Source: Hetaerina americana
Lineage: Eukaryota; Arthropoda; Insecta; Odonata; Calopterygidae
Length of the DNA: 64,000 bases
Reading direction: 5' to 3'
Assembly (NCBI GenBank): GCA_022747635.1
Contig: JAKTNV010000018.1
Coordinates: forward strand, 1,663,501 to 1,727,500
Shown: positions 1-11,118 of the stretch, in pieces
How the letters are laid out: each line of letters begins with the position of its first letter
How positions within the stretch are numbered: position 1 is the stretch's first letter
Notes under the pieces: generated by a model
The model's database searches: none
What the model was told of the DNA's origin: nothing
The model's input: only the letters and a program-made list of their open reading frames with translations
Made by a program: the position numbers and the translations under genes

Positions 1-1193
1 ACACAAAAAATCAACTTACCGTAATTGCACTTAGTGGTTCCCGGGAGAACATCGTTCATGTCAAGTACAAATATCTCATCTTATGATGCCGACCATTAGT
101 GGAAAAGAAATGCTCCCTTGTGGTTAGGAATTCGAGGAACGGTTTTCATTGCTCTTGAACTTGTACTCGACAGTTATTTTCGTCCCATATCGAATTCTCA
201 TTTTCCGCCAATTGCAAGTAATGTCGTGGAAGCATATCTCTCGGCGGTATACAATTTGATACATCGGGCAGCTTTCGGGAGGCTTCCGGGAGGGAAGGGC
301 ATGAGCTACGGTTGGAAAATCATTTCTCCCTGTCGCTTTCATGCTCGGAGCACCGCCTGTAATTGATTGTGAGCGCGAGGAGGAATCATTGCGGCGGAAT
401 CACCCGCGGCCGCCGAGACGTCGGGGAAACACACACATGCTTCTGTGTTCTCTTCGTCGCGTAACATCGCTCCGCTTTGGTGTTTGAGGGGGCCCATCGG
501 AGAGAGAGAGTCGGGAGAGTTCGCTTTGGAGGAGTGGGGCGGGGCAGCGATTTTGATGGATCGGGCGTCAAGAGTGCGGTTTGGCCGATGCTGCCTGCTG
601 CCATTGGTTTGAGGTTTTGGGCCCTCTTCAAACATTTCTCCGTTTCGGGCCCCGTGTTCCTCCCGGCTCTCCCTCCGCGTGGGCGCTCCCCCGAAGCCCG
701 CGCCTACCTGCTGCCCAAGAAGATGTCGCTCGGTGTCCGCATGTTTGATTTGTTCTTTTCCATTGCCTTCTGCTGCCGTCCCTTTGCATTTTGATGGCCG
801 CAAATGTGACAGCCCGGGGTTGCCGGAATCTTGTTTGGATGCGAGACAAGGAGGGCGGGCGGCGGCGGCATTGAGTTTGTGGAGATGCGAAGATTGAGAA
901 TTTGATTCACCCCTGAAACCAGCTGATCAATTTGTCCATTGGTCACCCTTAGTTCCATGAAAACTGTGCCTTCATTTTGATTTTCTACTCTTTGGAAAGT
1001 GCTGATTACCGGAACTTAGTTTTGTGTTTTCACCGATCGAAAGAATCTTCTCTTCAATGTGGAAATTATCAATTTATAATTCACGCCGACCATAAATGTA
1101 TTCCCGTTTAACTATTGGAGAAATATCTCAGCGGATAGAAATGACGACATTCCGAATTAGCAACTTCCCTAGTTTTATACTTACAGAGACGAA
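1..1193. other. No gene recognised; GC-rich patch
   Basis: Single-copy-looking DNA. Positions about 360-880 are GC-rich with short C/T and G/A runs. The open frames there have low-complexity composition and no recognisable domain. I see no repeat shared with the rest of the window. Confidence 0.5.
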
Positions 1194-1312
1194 AACTCCT
1201 ACTTGCAATTTTCCACTCAATAAAGGTTAATTTTCGACCAGTTTCAATTTTTTCATCAAATCGAAAATAAATCTTTATTAATTGGAAAATTGCATTTGAG
1301 TTTTCGTCTCTG
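1194..1312. mobile_element. Short MITE with ~40-bp terminal inverted repeats
   Basis: The element begins CAGAGACGAAAACTC and ends with its reverse complement GAGTTTTCGTCTCTG. The arms continue inward over roughly 40 bases (TGCAATTTTCCA in both) with a few mismatches. A TTA trinucleotide flanks each side (1191-1193 and 1313-1315), which looks like a 3-bp target duplication of the TWA type used by PIF/Harbinger elements. At about 119 bp it has no coding capacity. The superfamily call rests only on the TTA flanks; only one copy is visible here. Confidence 0.6.
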
Positions 1313-1843
1313 TTATTATTGAACGATTCCACTTCATCACACCTGTTTCTGTAATTTATATTCTGTGGTTTCAGTATGGGTTTATGTGCGTGACCAAGTC
1401 GGAAAACGAGTGAAGCGTTCTTAAATCACTTATTCTTTGTCGACTCCATACTGAGGAAACAGTCCTCAGGAACTCAGGAACTGGGGAAAGCGTCGTCGAA
1501 TCATTGTCACTGAGAACGTTAGCAGTAAGAGTCAAAGCTGTATTAGAATCGCATTATCGTTAGTATAGGAAGGTAGTCTAAGCATAGAGATAGGTTTGAA
1601 TGAAACTTTAAATACTATTGCTCTAGGTCATGGCCTTTTAATGATGCATCAACTCTGGCAGCACCGCCCAGTGCGACTTCATTAGTATGTCGTATTTTCA
1701 GCTCCTCATAACTTCCTTCAAAAAGAAATTTCCTGCCCTCTGTTCATCTCCTCTTACTTGTTACTTCTCCCCATTCACGAGTTCCAGATTGATCATTTTT
1801 TCCTTTCTACGTTCTGTCTCATTTTTGCATCTCATGAACTTAT
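1313..1843. other. No feature recognised
   Basis: Mixed AT-rich DNA without a recognisable gene or repeat. Confidence 0.5.
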
Positions 1844-2030
1844 TCTAAGAAACTGCGGGAGATGCCGTGACGGTAACTTTCAACGGAGTCATCCGTTAAG
1901 TGTTCATGACTACAATGCAGCCATTTGAGAGTCTAAAAAAACAATCATTCGCCTTGACCGGGATTCGAACCCGGATCCCTCGATGTCCGGCCGAGTGCTT
2001 TAGCCAGCCGTGCAACCGAGGCGTCCTCTT
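1844..2030 (-). mobile_element. SINE family A, copy 1 (tRNA-derived)
   Basis: Read on the minus strand this has a tRNA-like head with a perfect RNA polymerase III B box, GGTTCGAATCC. It is followed by a body that recurs elsewhere in the window: GCGAATGATT, a segment around CACTCTGAA, CGGATGACTCCGTT and CTCCCGCAGTTTCTT. Other copies lie at 7371-7546 (minus), 7557-7692 (plus), 7860-7962 (plus) and 23647-23800. A full copy is about 185 bp. The head folds like a tRNA but is fused to the shared body, so it is a SINE and not a tRNA gene. Confidence 0.85.
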
Positions 2031-2300
2031 AACCTTAACATCTCCCGCATCCATCTTATCACTTCCTCCCTCTTCCATTCGGCAACTTCCCTCCCCCTTC
2101 GTCCCCCTCTCCCCTATTTCGCCCGCTCTCAATTTCTCGAAATCTCTTCTTCCACTCACTCTCTCTCCCTTCCCACTCTCTCTCGAATGCTTTCGATCTG
2201 CTACACCCACCTTCTTCTGGCCAAGTTTCTGAGCCACTTGTTTCGTATCCGTATTCCCTGGCGTTTCTTCGCGCTTCTCCTCGGAGCTCAGGACGCACAT
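2031..2300. other. Pyrimidine-rich spacer
   Basis: The plus strand is dominated by C and T (repeated CTCCC and TTCC runs). No gene or repeat family recognised. Confidence 0.5.
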
Positions 2301-2690
2301 CTAAATTTATTTATTTTGAGTACCCTGCAAGCCACCCCTAGGGTGTGTGGCAAGGGGTGAATGCACCCCAGACTAATTTTTACCCAAATGTGACCTTACC
2401 GCGGTCGGGAAATTTTATTATGATCCCTTTAAAGTTCGTGGAAAAAATGAAATATTAAAAAAAAACATCTGTTCTACACTACAAAAAAAACATCTTTCTA
2501 ATTTTATTCATAAGATCTCTCCTACCGTAGTGCGATGGGTGCAATATAATACATTTTCAACACCACTGCTACAGAGACCTCCTTCCAATTCATATGCAAT
2601 ACATTCAATCTGTAATTTAACCTTCGCTCCATTGAGTGATTCACAGCCTAGCTGCCCTTAATACTTCGCATACGCTAATGAGTTTATCAT
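2301..2690 (-). mobile_element. Non-autonomous element family F, copy 1
   Basis: On the minus strand this ends in a GC-rich hairpin (CACCCCTTGCCACAC through GGGGTGGCTTGCAGGGTA) followed by an (AAAT)n-type tail. Its body shares long stretches with 7972-8380 (minus) and 20190-20447 (plus), for example GGAGCGAAGGTTAAA, AGATTGAATGTATT and AAGGGATCATAATAA. No reading frame is visible. The terminal hairpin resembles the 3' end of the CR1/L2-like LINE at 48.2 kb, so F looks like a LINE-3'-end-bearing SINE or an internally deleted LINE. Confidence 0.7.
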
Positions 2691-3290
2691 AACAACGTTT
2701 TACAAATCTAGGTGATTTTCGAAAATGCATCTTTAGTTGGAGCATAAGTGCCCCGAACTGCCCTGCCCATTTTTAGTATGATATACCCTTCCTATATCTG
2801 TAGTTATAATTCAAATAATGGAATTGATAAAGAAGCATGTGTTTGCAAAAATGAAATTTTTGTTGCGATTTCATAGTGCCATATTGAACTTATTTTAGAG
2901 ATTTCTTTTTTTTTTCGTTTAATTGGTCTCAATTTTGTCCTGAAAACAAGTGATATTGTCTACATTAATGGTTGGCTTGGTGATTATATAATTTTCATTC
3001 ATCATGTTGTAAGCAAGGCATATTTTGATTCCTTAAGGCTGAGATCCTTCTACACTTGAATTAAGTCCCTATTGTTATCAGTGAAACGTCAGAGGCGTTC
3101 GTCCCCAGGGCATGGACCAACAAGATTTTCCGTCGGGGCTCTTACGAACGAACGACTGCTTGCCAATTCTAACCTTAATTGCTACGAAAAAAGATTCCTC
3201 GATTCTTGCAAGCATTATAAATATAACCAAATATCAATGATTAATTATGTCTTCCCGTTACCTTTGTACTTTTGATCCGTGACTAAATGG
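2691..3290. other. AT-rich DNA, nothing recognised
   Basis: AT-rich, no open frame of interest, no repeat shared within the window. Confidence 0.5.
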
Positions 3291-3765
3291 GAATTGAGAA
3301 CTCCACCTCGGTCTAGTAGTTGGGCGCCGGTTTTACATTTTAAACGTTGATTTCGCATTCTCTGTCGTAATTTGAGGCCAAGAGAGGGATAGAGGTGGAA
3401 AACATGAAAACACGACGATCATTACTCATCACCCATCGCCGCTCCCTTACCTATATCGCCGGTTTTTTTTTTTAAACCGCAACCCGTCTCCGGTCGAAGA
3501 GGGTGATGAGATGAGGTAACAACGAACGCGCTGTCGGATTTCGGCGTCGTCCTCGCGCCCGAGCGCACGGTGCGTTGCGAGGGGGCGCGTGGGGATTGGC
3601 GGTGGTGAACCCTCTCTATCGCCCCGCAGCGCGGCCGGCGGACAGGCGCACGCCCGAGGGTAGAGCGGCCCGCCGCCCGCCCGGGCCCTCCGCCGACCCC
3701 AGGCTACTTTTCCCTCCCTCCTCAACTTAAGTGCTGGCACGCACTTACATACTATATGTACCTGT
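3291..3765. other. GC/CpG-rich island
   Basis: A locally GC- and CpG-rich segment (about 3480-3720). It could be regulatory or part of an exon, but no splice-consistent coding frame or known domain could be recognised. Confidence 0.4.
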
Positions 3766-3769
3766 CTGT

Positions 3770-4375
3770 TTTCCAGATTTAGGCAAAGCATTTCATAGAA
3801 TGAATTGGGTGAAACTGGTGAATTTATTGCAGAAAATCGGATTAGATTGGCGGGATAGGTGGCTTACTCCTAACCTATTTACGTATGTCTCACGTGCTCG
3901 GGTGCGAGTGGCGGGACGGAGAGTCGGGATGGGCAATGTGAGGAAATAGAGTAAGATGGGTGTCCATTGTCACCGGTGCTTCGATTTGCCAGTTAGCCGA
4001 GGGGTTGCGAACTCTGTTGAGCCCAATGGAAAGTCGATGGCGATAGATCGTCATCAATATTTAAATCCTAGGATTGGTTTACTGCAGCCCTCCTGAAAAT
4101 TCCATAATGTAAACAAAACAAAGTTCATGAGGTTTTCGAAGAAGATGAAATCTAATTTAAGCGTTGAAATAGAAGGGCAAAAGCTAGAGCAGGTAGAAAA
4201 ATTTACAAGTACGTATCTCGGCAGTGTTTTGAATCAAAATGGTCAATATAGTAGGGACATAAGGGAGAAGAATTGCCTTAGGCAAAGAATCTTTCACAAG
4301 GTGGAGGGAATTAACGAAATGGCCGTCGATGTTAAGGAAATGCTTGACAAAGAGTATGTTAAATCGTTGTATTGG
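3770..4375 (+). pseudogene. Decayed RTE-clade LINE reverse transcriptase fragment
   Basis: Two frames match the order expected of an RTE-type ORF2. The first (about 3775-3945) carries DLGKAFHRMNW...IGLDWRDRWL, corresponding to RT motif A. The usual catalytic Asp of the FxxAFD motif is His here, so the domain would be inactive. Next comes RVRVAGRRVGMGNVR, the stretch before motif B. The second frame (4127-4375) carries the thumb-like region GQKLEQVEKF...YLGSVLNQNGQYSRDIRE, seen in better condition at 56.7 and 59.0 kb. Stops and frame changes lie between them and the FADD-box region is not recognisable. It is an old degraded copy. Confidence 0.75.
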
Positions 4376-5811
4376 TGATGCGTTAGTGCATTTACATGCA
4401 ACCAAGATCGCTCGTGGGATTCAAATTGTTGTTTGTGGAAAAGATTAGGGTTCATCATATTTTGTGAAGGAAAAAATTGCCAGCGTTTTGGTTTAACGTA
4501 TCTTCTTCTCTACTGCTAATCAGTGGAAAAGGAAATTTTGTGGCATTCAAAAGGCTCTCTAATCATCGTGCCTGCGAGTGAAACGATGAAGTCTTAATGC
4601 CGACGAAAATGTATGTTGGAAAAAGGATCCCATTCTTTATGCTAAACATGCCTATTTTTCTGTTTCCATCTGAGGTTATGAAAAAGGATTATTTGGCATG
4701 CGTCGCTGTGTTCAGTTTTCAAATATAAACTTTTATTCCTCTATAACTTTGTTTATCCTGTATTTTGCAGCTGGATTAAAGATGAGAAAGCATTTGTTCT
4801 CCTTTTTTGAATTAAAACCCTTACCCTTCTGAGAGAGATATTTTCGCAATTTCCGTTGTTTTGACGTCATGTTTGGCATGTGGAAGTGTTTTAAATGGAG
4901 TGCGATCTGGAGAATGTAATGTCGGAGCGCCTAACCAACAAAATGTTAGCGGAGTACGGTAAAAAAATGCATCATATTGGCTTTTTAATTGGCAGGAGTA
5001 GAACGCATCGTTTTAAAATTCTTTAAAATTACACGGATGCTCTCTATATTGGTGTATGTGGTTGAAATCAAGTCCCGAGGAATCCATTACCAGAAGAATC
5101 ATTTTTTCACGTAGAAATTTGCGGGATGAGTCTCTTTCCGTCGTGGTTTAGCTTCCCCTTTGGTTCACAGCGAATAACGAGAAATAGGAAATTCGATGTT
5201 AATATCCCGCCGACGGCTGAAATTGTTTAACATCGTACTCCGCATTGTTGTTCCGTGATGACGCAAGTTCCGTCTCCGTGGCGCGATTGGAAGATGCCAC
5301 CTCCTGATTTTTCGGGCAGAGCGTCGCACACCATACGGGTTTACTGGCTTAGTGGCAGTCGATATGGCATCCTCAGTTTCAAATGACCCTGATTCGCATT
5401 CCCCTCTCCCAGTTAATATTTCTGCTGGCCGAAAATCAAATCCCTTCGATGACAAATTTTAACGTTGAACCAAATTTTCTTCTGCTGAAAGATATCAATG
5501 AAAACCACGTGATCCAAGTTTCCCCGAGTTCCTAATCCGACCTTTGACCAATGATTGTAATCTTTCACGCCTCTTCTTCTGCCCGATATCTTCAGGCCGG
5601 CTGCTAAACTATGCTTCGTATTTCATAGAAATTACCTTAAGAAAAAGTATAGTCTCAAACAAAGAACACCGACTTTAAAATTATTTAACCCATAAAAAAA
5701 CAAGAATTTTGGAAATAATCTCTCCAAATGGCAACGTGTTCAGTTCATTTGGTAATTTAATATTAAATACTACATGATTTTAAATGCTAAAATAATATAT
5801 TTGAAAAAATG
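4376..5811. other. No feature recognised
   Basis: AT-rich sequence with no repeat shared in the window and no plausible coding exon. Confidence 0.5.
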
Positions 5812-6215
5812 GACCACGGTATTCCAAGGGATAGAGCGTCGGACTTCTGACCGGGTTCCATTCCCGGGCAAGCATCTCCGAGCACCCTGAGCTCCACCCA
5901 AGCTTTGTTATTTTACTTGTGCCAGATCTCCCTGGGTTACCATAGGCGACACAGAGAAAGGCACTGAACCCCCCGTACAGGGTCCGCACAATAAGTATCC
6001 CGACTGGTTCGCTGTCACCAGTCCATAACCTACCTACCGGTATATTACTTTAAAAAATACACATATATATTATTGCGATACATGTATATGTTTCTATGTA
6101 CAGGTATTACTCTGATGATGTACGGATTTCACTTCGCCGTATAGTACTGGGTGGACTCAACTCATCACCCAACGAATCTATCTTTGGGTTAATTCCTGTA
6201 TATATGGTTTTTTAT
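5812..6215 (+). mobile_element. SINE family D, copy 1 (diverged, internally expanded)
   Basis: The head (5812-5865) is tRNA-like with a diverged B box (GGTTCCATTCCCGGG). It is followed by the family D body: CTGAGCTCCACCCAAGCTTTG, CCAGATCTCCCTGG, and then GTACTGGGTGGACTC with a TTAATTCCTGTATATATGG tail near 6205. About 100 bases between 6003 and 6112 do not match other copies and look like an insertion. Better copies lie at 43281-43555 and 54878-55167. Confidence 0.65.
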
Positions 6216-7370
6216 TGTTTCAAAAATCATCTTTTGATGTATATTTCTTCATTTGAATGCATTGTGCCCTTGGATATTAAATGGTTCCGAAGAACTCCTG
6301 TTTTATTTTAATTTGGGAACCCTGAAAAAATAATAGTTAGGTCGCATGCGACGTGGACCCTTAAATCCCTGCCAGTCACCCCAAATGCGTATTGGAAGCG
6401 ACCGACCAAGCGCGCGTGCGGGCGATAGAGGCGCCCATAGCAGGCGTCTTCCTCTCCGGGGACGGGGGACACCCTTAGATGGGAGAGGTGGGGGGGGGGA
6501 CCCGAAAGGAAACTGGTGCACCGCATCGAGGGTGGAGAGGCTGACGGGCGCTCACCTCGCATCCCCACCCCCGGCTGCCCAGTTGAGCGTTTGATCGCGT
6601 CCCCGCCGCCTCCCACTCCCCGCCCCCGTTGCGAGTGTCGGCAAATCCGAAGGGCATTGTTGACAGTGTTTAGTGTGAAGGGGGTGGGTGGAAGAGGGGT
6701 CAGGAGGGCATTGTGCACTCGCCGAAGCATTTTGCGGAGGAGGAGAGGTTGGCGGTGCTTGTGGGTTCTGGTCTGGGGATGTGCGGGAGGTGTATGAGTG
6801 ATTGACGGCAGGGGGATGAATATGAAGGGGGAGGGCGAACCGGGACGGGAGATGAATCCTCGAGGATTGAGGGGAGGAGCGCGGTGTGGGGCGGGGGGGG
6901 GGGGCGAGATGGCGGCCGCAAGAAGAGATTAGAGCGGTGCCCCTAATCTTCATTTTCTCTTTCATTCTGTGTATCGCGACCGAATTTGCCGAACTCTTTT
7001 TATTATCGCGTGCATTCTTTTCCTCGGGACGTCCGGTGAAGTGATGGTTACTTTTTTTGGATATTCCACTTCAATCGAACTTTCTTCTGGCTGGAAAAAA
7101 CTGTCTCGTTCTCCGAAGAAATCCTTATCCATGTTGAAGTTCAATTTTGCAAAATTGAGTTGTTAATGTCCACTTCACATCGCGTGTGACGTGTGGCCTG
7201 ACCTTGCGCTTCAATGCGCACCCATTGTCAATTTGGTGTCCTATTGTGCTGACGGGATTTAAAAATGAAATATTCCATGCGTCGTGGAGCGGTTGGTTCT
7301 TCAAGGATTCGACGTCTTCCTTTTTTTGAATGAACTATTCATTTTTAGAATTTCAGCCTAAGATTGGGTT
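6216..7370. other. GC-rich island and flanks
   Basis: Positions 6340-6930 are GC-rich, with G runs at 6489-6500 and 6890-6904. Overlapping frames on both strands are Pro/Arg-rich low-complexity translations of the same composition. No known domain or shared repeat. Confidence 0.4.
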
Positions 7371-7546
7371 TCCAAGAAACTGCGGGAGATGTCGCGACAG
7401 TAAATTTTGACGGAGTCATCCGCTAGTATGCATTTCAATGCAACAATTTCATAGTGTAAAAATCATTCACCTTGACCGGGATTCGAACCCGGATCCCTAT
7501 ATGTCCGGCCGAGTACTTCAGCCAGTTAAGCTATCAAGGCATCCTC
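7371..7546 (-). mobile_element. SINE family A, copy 2
   Basis: A nearly complete minus-strand copy: the tail near 7371 reads as the reverse complement of CTCCCGCAGTTTCTTGGA, then the CGGATGACTCCGTC body, then the tRNA-like head with B box GGTTCGAATCC (reverse complement at about 7480-7490). It lies head to head with copy 3, with about 10 bases between them. Confidence 0.85.
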
Positions 7547-7556
7547 GTAAACTTGC

Positions 7557-7692
7557 ACATCGAGGAATCCAGGTTCGAATCCCGGTCAAGGCGAATGATT
7601 TTTACACTCTGAAACTTATTCATTGAAATACATATTAGCGGATGACTTCCTCAAAAGTTACTATTGCGGCATCGCACTCAAGTTTCTTTGGA
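7557..7692 (+). mobile_element. SINE family A, copy 3 (head-to-head partner of copy 2)
   Basis: A plus-strand copy starting inside the tRNA-like head (ATCGAGGAATCCAGGTTCGA), followed by GGCGAATGATTTTTACACTC, GCGGATGACT and AGTTTCTTTGGAA. The first half of the head is missing. Together with copy 2 it forms an inverted dimer about 320 bp long. Confidence 0.8.
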
Positions 7693-7859
7693 ATATGTCA
7701 AAGGTAAAAATAGCCGATGGGTTTCAAGCTGACTTAAATCCTCGTGGACCGTGGCGCGTCGCGTACAACTAAACTACCAATGTCTGTGACATTGTGTGTA
7801 CGGTATTTCACCAAAACGTCATGTTCCTTTAAAGCCCCCAACATTTCAAAGTTTAAGAC

Positions 7860-7962
7860 GACGCCTCGATAGCTTAGGTGGCTCAAGCATTCGGCCGGGC
7901 ATCGAGGGATCCAGTTTCGAATCCCAGTCAAGGCGGATGATTTTTACACACTGAAATTGTCG
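7860..7962 (+). mobile_element. SINE family A, copy 4 (3' truncated)
   Basis: tRNA-like head beginning CGCCTCGATAGCTTAGG, a B box with one change (AGTTTCGAATCC), then GGCGGATGATTTTTACAC and an end near GTCGCATAGG. The rest of the body is missing and family F copy 2 begins within about 10 bases. Confidence 0.8.
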
Positions 7963-7971
7963 CATAGGGTT

Positions 7972-8380
7972 GGTTTTATTTATTTTAATCGTAACCCCGC
8001 TAGCCACCGCTAAGATATGTGGCAGGGGGTGATTTCACGCCAGGCTATTTTCACCCAAAATACTTTCACTTCCTTGTACGGTCAGACAACGTTATTCTGA
8101 CTGACCCCTAACCATTCGTGAAAGAATTTTATCTTCAATCTATCTGTTCTACTAATAAAAATATAGGCGTTATATGGTGGAATATCATAATTAATTAAAC
8201 GTTAAAAATTGGAAATACTTCCCACAATCTTGTGGAAAATATTGCCAACTTTTAATTATCTGTTCTACGCTTAATATTTATAATTTTATCGACGTTATAT
8301 ATCCTATGTAGTACGACGGGCTAATAATGTATGTTCAACACACTTGCTAAGGAGACCTCCTTCTCCTTAAGAGATGAACA
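7972..8380 (-). mobile_element. Non-autonomous element family F, copy 2
   Basis: The same order as at 2301-2690: A/T tail, hairpin (reverse complement ATCACCCCCTGCCACA and GGTGGCTAGCGGGGTTA), an AT-rich body with two TCTGTTCTAC stretches, and the GAGACCTCCTTC stretch near 8350. No coding capacity seen. Confidence 0.7.
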
Positions 8381-9417
8381 GACAACAGCCCACATTCTCT
8401 GAATTTCCATCTTCCTCCCGACGCATTCCCGTTGGTCTGCAAAGCGCTGGGAAGGACGAGCCCTTCTTACCTCTGGGGAAGGGCCTGCGAGACCAGGGAC
8501 CGAGGCCTTTGTGTGTGTGTGTATATTTGTGGGGCCTCCGAGAGTGAATCTCGCTCGCTTCCCCCCCCTCCCCCCTCCCGGTAAGCATGGGCCGCTCTTC
8601 AATGGCGACCATTCGCGTGCTTTTGTGCTCCTCTGTTGATCGGATGCCGACCCCGAGTCCTTTTTCAGTTTTCCTTTGTATTTCTCCAGCCGAGAAGCGA
8701 AGGGGCACCCTTCCCCGTTTTCGAAGCTTTGCCCTCTTTAATCCCCATTTATTCCTCGAATATCGGGGGCCTAGATACACAATCTCGCCCCTTGTCCGAG
8801 CGACGCCTCGCAGACAGACCGACGGAAGGGGAGGTGGAAGAATGCCTTTGTGTCCTCTCCATCCCGTGTTTAACTTTCCGGTCTCTGGGATTGCCGTGGG
8901 TGTCAAAATCCCTCCCTCCCTCCCACCCTCCCGTTCCTTATCTCTTTAATGCGCCTCGGCGCTCTCCCTCTCTCCTCCGCGTGGCCCCCGTTCGAGGCCC
9001 ACGACGCACCACCGGCGTGCCGTTCGCTCTTTGGGGTGGCGCTCATTCGGGCGAGAGGGAGACTTTTTATTCCCTACCCTGCCGGAAGATTACTGGAAAA
9101 GGATCTCTCGTGAAAAATCACGCTTTAATTCGTGTACGGAACACCTCACCCGGAGTGAATGGCACACGGGTGCCATTATTGGTGACACCCATTGCTTCCG
9201 TCCGTCCGTCCAACCTTCCGATTTTCCATTCGCCCTCGGCGGGCATAAGTAAACGATTTACCTTCGCTCGACCGATTGTGGCAACGGCAGTTGACCAGAG
9301 TGACCAGGAGTGGGCGTGTTTTAGCCGGCACATTGGCAGATTCCGCGCTTTTTTACGCTGGTTATCCCGAGCTCGAACTTCCTCGGGTTTTCCCACGGTG
9401 AATCCGCCGCGAATTAA
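8381..9417. other. GC-rich island
   Basis: C/T-rich plus strand with a short (GT)n run at 8511-8521. The overlapping frames (up to 261 codons at 8636-9421) have no recognisable domain, and frames on both strands are similarly open. I read this as composition-driven openness and not a gene. Confidence 0.4.
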
Positions 9418-9614
9418 TTAATTTATTTATTTATTTATTTCGCATTAGTCCGAAAAGATCACTTCGAACTTTAGCATCAGACTTTGAACATTGAGATAAC
9501 AATGAGACAATTACATACACCCAAGCCCAAAGGTGGGAGAACAACCAACTAGTCGGGAATTGAACCCGCGACCTCTGGGCTGGCGGACGAGGACGTTACC
9601 CTGCCGCCACCACC
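9418..9614 (-). mobile_element. SINE family B, copy 1
   Basis: Minus-strand element: tRNA-like head (GGCGGCAGGGTAACGTCCTC, B box GGTTCAATTCC), body with CTTGGGTGTATGTAATTGTC and TCGGACTAATGC, and an (AAAT)n tail at 9418-9440. It matches the copy at 10922-11118 in order and sequence. About 195 bp. Confidence 0.85.
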
Positions 9615-9915
9615 CGTGTTTGACCACTATTTATGATTTAGCAATTGATTGGTGTCGGAAAAGTGCATTTCTTGTGGAACTGTGGCTTATTTTTTAATTC
9701 CCGATCTTTGCGTGTGCGCAATATTTTGGGTTTTTTCGATTTTTCGGTCCAGTTCAGGCGTTATTTTTTCCAGATCCAATTATTATTGTCGTATTACTTT
9801 TACTCTGTTGCCGACAAAAATTCATCCTCGAATGAAACCGGGTGTACATCTACTCTACCGTGTAGCTTGTCCCCTATCATTATGCTTGAAATGAAAATAT
9901 ATTTTCGGGTAGAGG
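9615..9915. other. No feature recognised
   Basis: AT-rich spacer between SINE copies. Confidence 0.5.
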
Positions 9916-10233
9916 TTTTTAGGGGAGGCGACCGACAGCTAAGGTCATTTGCGCCATAGGGAATGGACAGTAAAGGGTGGAGGGAAACCCGGCGTCAGCC
10001 TACTTTTAACGAAAGGCTCCAAGGGGGTCCACAGCTTAGCGTCCCATCCGACGGACGGCGTACTCACTCAAAGTGCCCTCCACATGGCACCTCAAGTCGA
10101 GGTGCCATGTGGAGGGCACCTCCATGGTCAGGGATCGAGATACCTCTGAAAAATATTCAACACCGCCGGGATTTGAACCCTCGCCCTCAGGGTGGGAAGC
10201 CAGTACGTTATCCCCCGCACCATCTCGATCCCC
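9916..10233 (-). mobile_element. SINE family C, copy 1, with internal palindrome
   Basis: Minus-strand copy of a SINE of about 310 bp. The head is tRNA-like (GGGGATCGAGATGGTGCGG, diverged B box GGTTCAAATCC). The body contains GACGGACGGCGTACTC read from the plus strand, GGGAAACCCGGCGTC and GGAGGCGACCGAC at the tail side. Other copies are at 14431-14732 (plus) and 39562-39881 (minus). Unlike those, this copy contains a perfect inverted duplication at 10073-10119. Confidence 0.85.
10073..10119. repeat. Perfect hairpin, 21-bp arms, 5-nt loop
   Basis: Arms 10073-10093 (starting GTGCCCTCCACATGG) and 10099-10119 are exact reverse complements around the loop AAGTC. SINE C copy 2 has only one version of this stretch, so one arm is an inverted duplication particular to this copy. 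Confidence 0.9.
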
Positions 10234-10921
10234 TATATTTTCGGGATGGAAGTCTAACATAGCCAGAATTTTTCGAGAACCATCGGTTTTTGGATATGTG
10301 TTTGCCGGGAGACCTGGGGTGTTTTAGATACGTTGTGCCCGATAGAGCAACTGATACGTCTATTGCGAGTAAATATAATTCAAGAATGTATAAGTCGAGA
10401 TACGTGTACAATACCCGACTTTTGCACATGTTATGGTGGCATACCACGCCTTCAAGGCTACGATTTCGTACATTTGACTTGACATAAACAGGAGGATTTT
10501 CGAGATCCAGCTCTCATGAGCAACTAACTCTGTCGAAGGACTTGCGAGACGAAGGAACGGGAGGAAGGACGACAAAGAGCCGGTGTATGCTCATGGCTGT
10601 GTGAATTTATGTTGCGCCGAAGGCATGGTGGAAAGGACTTTTTCGAGCAAGTATTCCTAGACGCTGCTTTGTTTGTTCCTCTGCAATGTAGTTTTAAAGT
10701 AAGTGCCCCAGCATGAATATATCGAGAAATTAAACAAAATACATTCGCGTCCGCTCTTTGAACAAGACCCTTTTCCCCTCACATTCCCATGGCCCTTTTT
10801 TAGTTTTCCGTCTTAGGTTTATTTGATTAAATTATAAATAGTCTAAATTTCACTCTACTGTAATCTTTGACATGGCTTTGAATGAAACAGGAAAAAAACG
10901 ACCAGTACAATAATTGGCATT
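10234..10921. other. No feature recognised
   Basis: Mixed-composition DNA without shared repeats or coding evidence. Confidence 0.5.
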
Positions 10922-11118
10922 AATTTTATTTATTTATTCATTCATTATAAGTCCGAAAACAGCACATTTTGGCCTTTACATCGAACTATTAACAACGATA
11001 ACAATGTCACATTTACAAACACCCAAGCCCTAGATGGAGGGAAACTCACCCAGGCGGGAATCGAACCCGCGACCCTTGGAATGGCAGACGAGGACGTTAC
11101 CCCGCCGCCACCGGGGCC
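10922..11118 (-). mobile_element. SINE family B, copy 2
   Basis: Same architecture as 9418-9614: tRNA-like head with canonical B box GGTTCGATTCC, a body ending TCGGACTTATAATG and an (AATA)n-type tail. Both copies are on the minus strand and lie 1.3 kb apart. Confidence 0.85.

Noticed and set aside
1950..2025. tRNA gene on the minus strand (and similar tRNA-like heads at 7475, 9560, 11060, 14450, 42820, 43290, 54900)
   Set aside because: Each B box is near canonical, but every one is fused to a repeated non-tRNA body that recurs in the window, so they are SINE heads.
8636..9421. 261-codon plus-strand frame
   Set aside because: GC-rich island with several overlapping open frames on both strands, no recognisable domain, and codon content reflecting composition.
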